Shown: positions 63,924 through 64,000 of the stretch, piece after piece
Layout: every line of letters begins with the position of its first letter
Position numbering within the stretch: the stretch's first letter is position 1
Assembly (NCBI GenBank): GCA_963969345.1
Contig: OZ017769.1
Span: 5,149,725-5,213,724, forward strand
Reading direction: 5' to 3'
Length of the DNA stretch: 64,000 nt
Source: Turbatrix aceti
Lineage: Eukaryota > Nematoda > Chromadorea > Rhabditida > Panagrolaimidae
Notes under the pieces: model-generated
What the model saw: only the letters and a program-made list of their open reading frames with translations
Databases searched by the model: none
What the model was told of the DNA's origin: nothing
Position numbers and translations under genes: made by a program

Positions 63924-64000
63924 AACGCATGAAACGAAGGCCGCTACCAAAGGGTCGTAAATTGGTCGTCAGCCGGACCGGACGGTGACGGACGATTCTC

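Overview
The window is nuclear DNA from a nematode, probably a rhabditid relative of Caenorhabditis. The evidence is dense genes on both strands, many introns of 43-60 bases ending in a TTTTCAG-like acceptor, acceptors placed a few bases before the start codon of several first exons (as expected for spliced-leader trans-splicing), a nematode-specific Srt chemoreceptor, a nematode-type tyrosine decarboxylase, and mostly GC-rich exons in AT-rich spacers. From memory, most recognisable genes have their C. elegans counterparts on chromosome I.

Layout. 0-9 kb: 3' end of pdp-1 (+), an SS18-like chromatin protein (-), lpd-5/NDUFS4 (-), an ARHGAP39-like WW-MyTH4-RhoGAP protein (+) and CDKAL1 (+). 9-14 kb: copy A of an unknown Cys-rich gene (-, apparently frameshifted), LSM12 (-), a 545-base palindromic element and tmem-39 (-). 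14.8-18.7 kb: an Arg/Ser-rich basic protein (+) and tyrosine decarboxylase tdc-1 (+). 18.7-24.5 kb: a stand-alone SH3-Ig-FN3-kinase gene like the Kalirin/Trio C-terminus (-), with one of three secreted phospholipase A2-like genes nested antisense in its large intron. 24.6-27.3 kb: a 65-residue membrane protein (+), a KIAA1143 homologue and lsm-6 (-, operon-like), and two head-to-head rpl-41 copies. 27.2-35.9 kb: an 8.6 kb T-rich stretch with only exon-like fragments. 35.9-39.4 kb: trak-1/Milton (+). 39.6-46 kb: a second palindromic element, a double zinc-ribbon tail-anchored protein (+), an unknown acidic/proline-rich protein (-) and mitochondrial leucyl-tRNA synthetase (+). 46.4-47.8 kb: intact copy B of the Cys-rich gene (-). 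48.3-54.5 kb: a P4-ATPase flippase (+) and the Srt receptor (+). 54.7-60.5 kb: the FHOD formin (-), with two alternative first exons. 60.5-64 kb: GC-rich spacer and a possible gene end.

The genes are mostly unrelated housekeeping and neuronal/muscle functions: mitochondrial energy metabolism (pdp-1, lpd-5, lars-2, trak-1), RNA metabolism (lsm-6, lsm-12, CDKAL1, rpl-41), cytoskeletal signalling (ARHGAP39-like, FHOD, Kalirin-like) and membranes (tmem-39, flippase). No pathway cluster is evident. The main novelty lies in the duplicated Cys-rich gene pair, the nested PLA2 gene, the kinase without its catalytic Asp, the FHOD alternative first exons and the T-rich interval. Exon boundaries were placed by eye from splice signals, reading-frame continuity and remembered family sequences. 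No alignment or database search was run.
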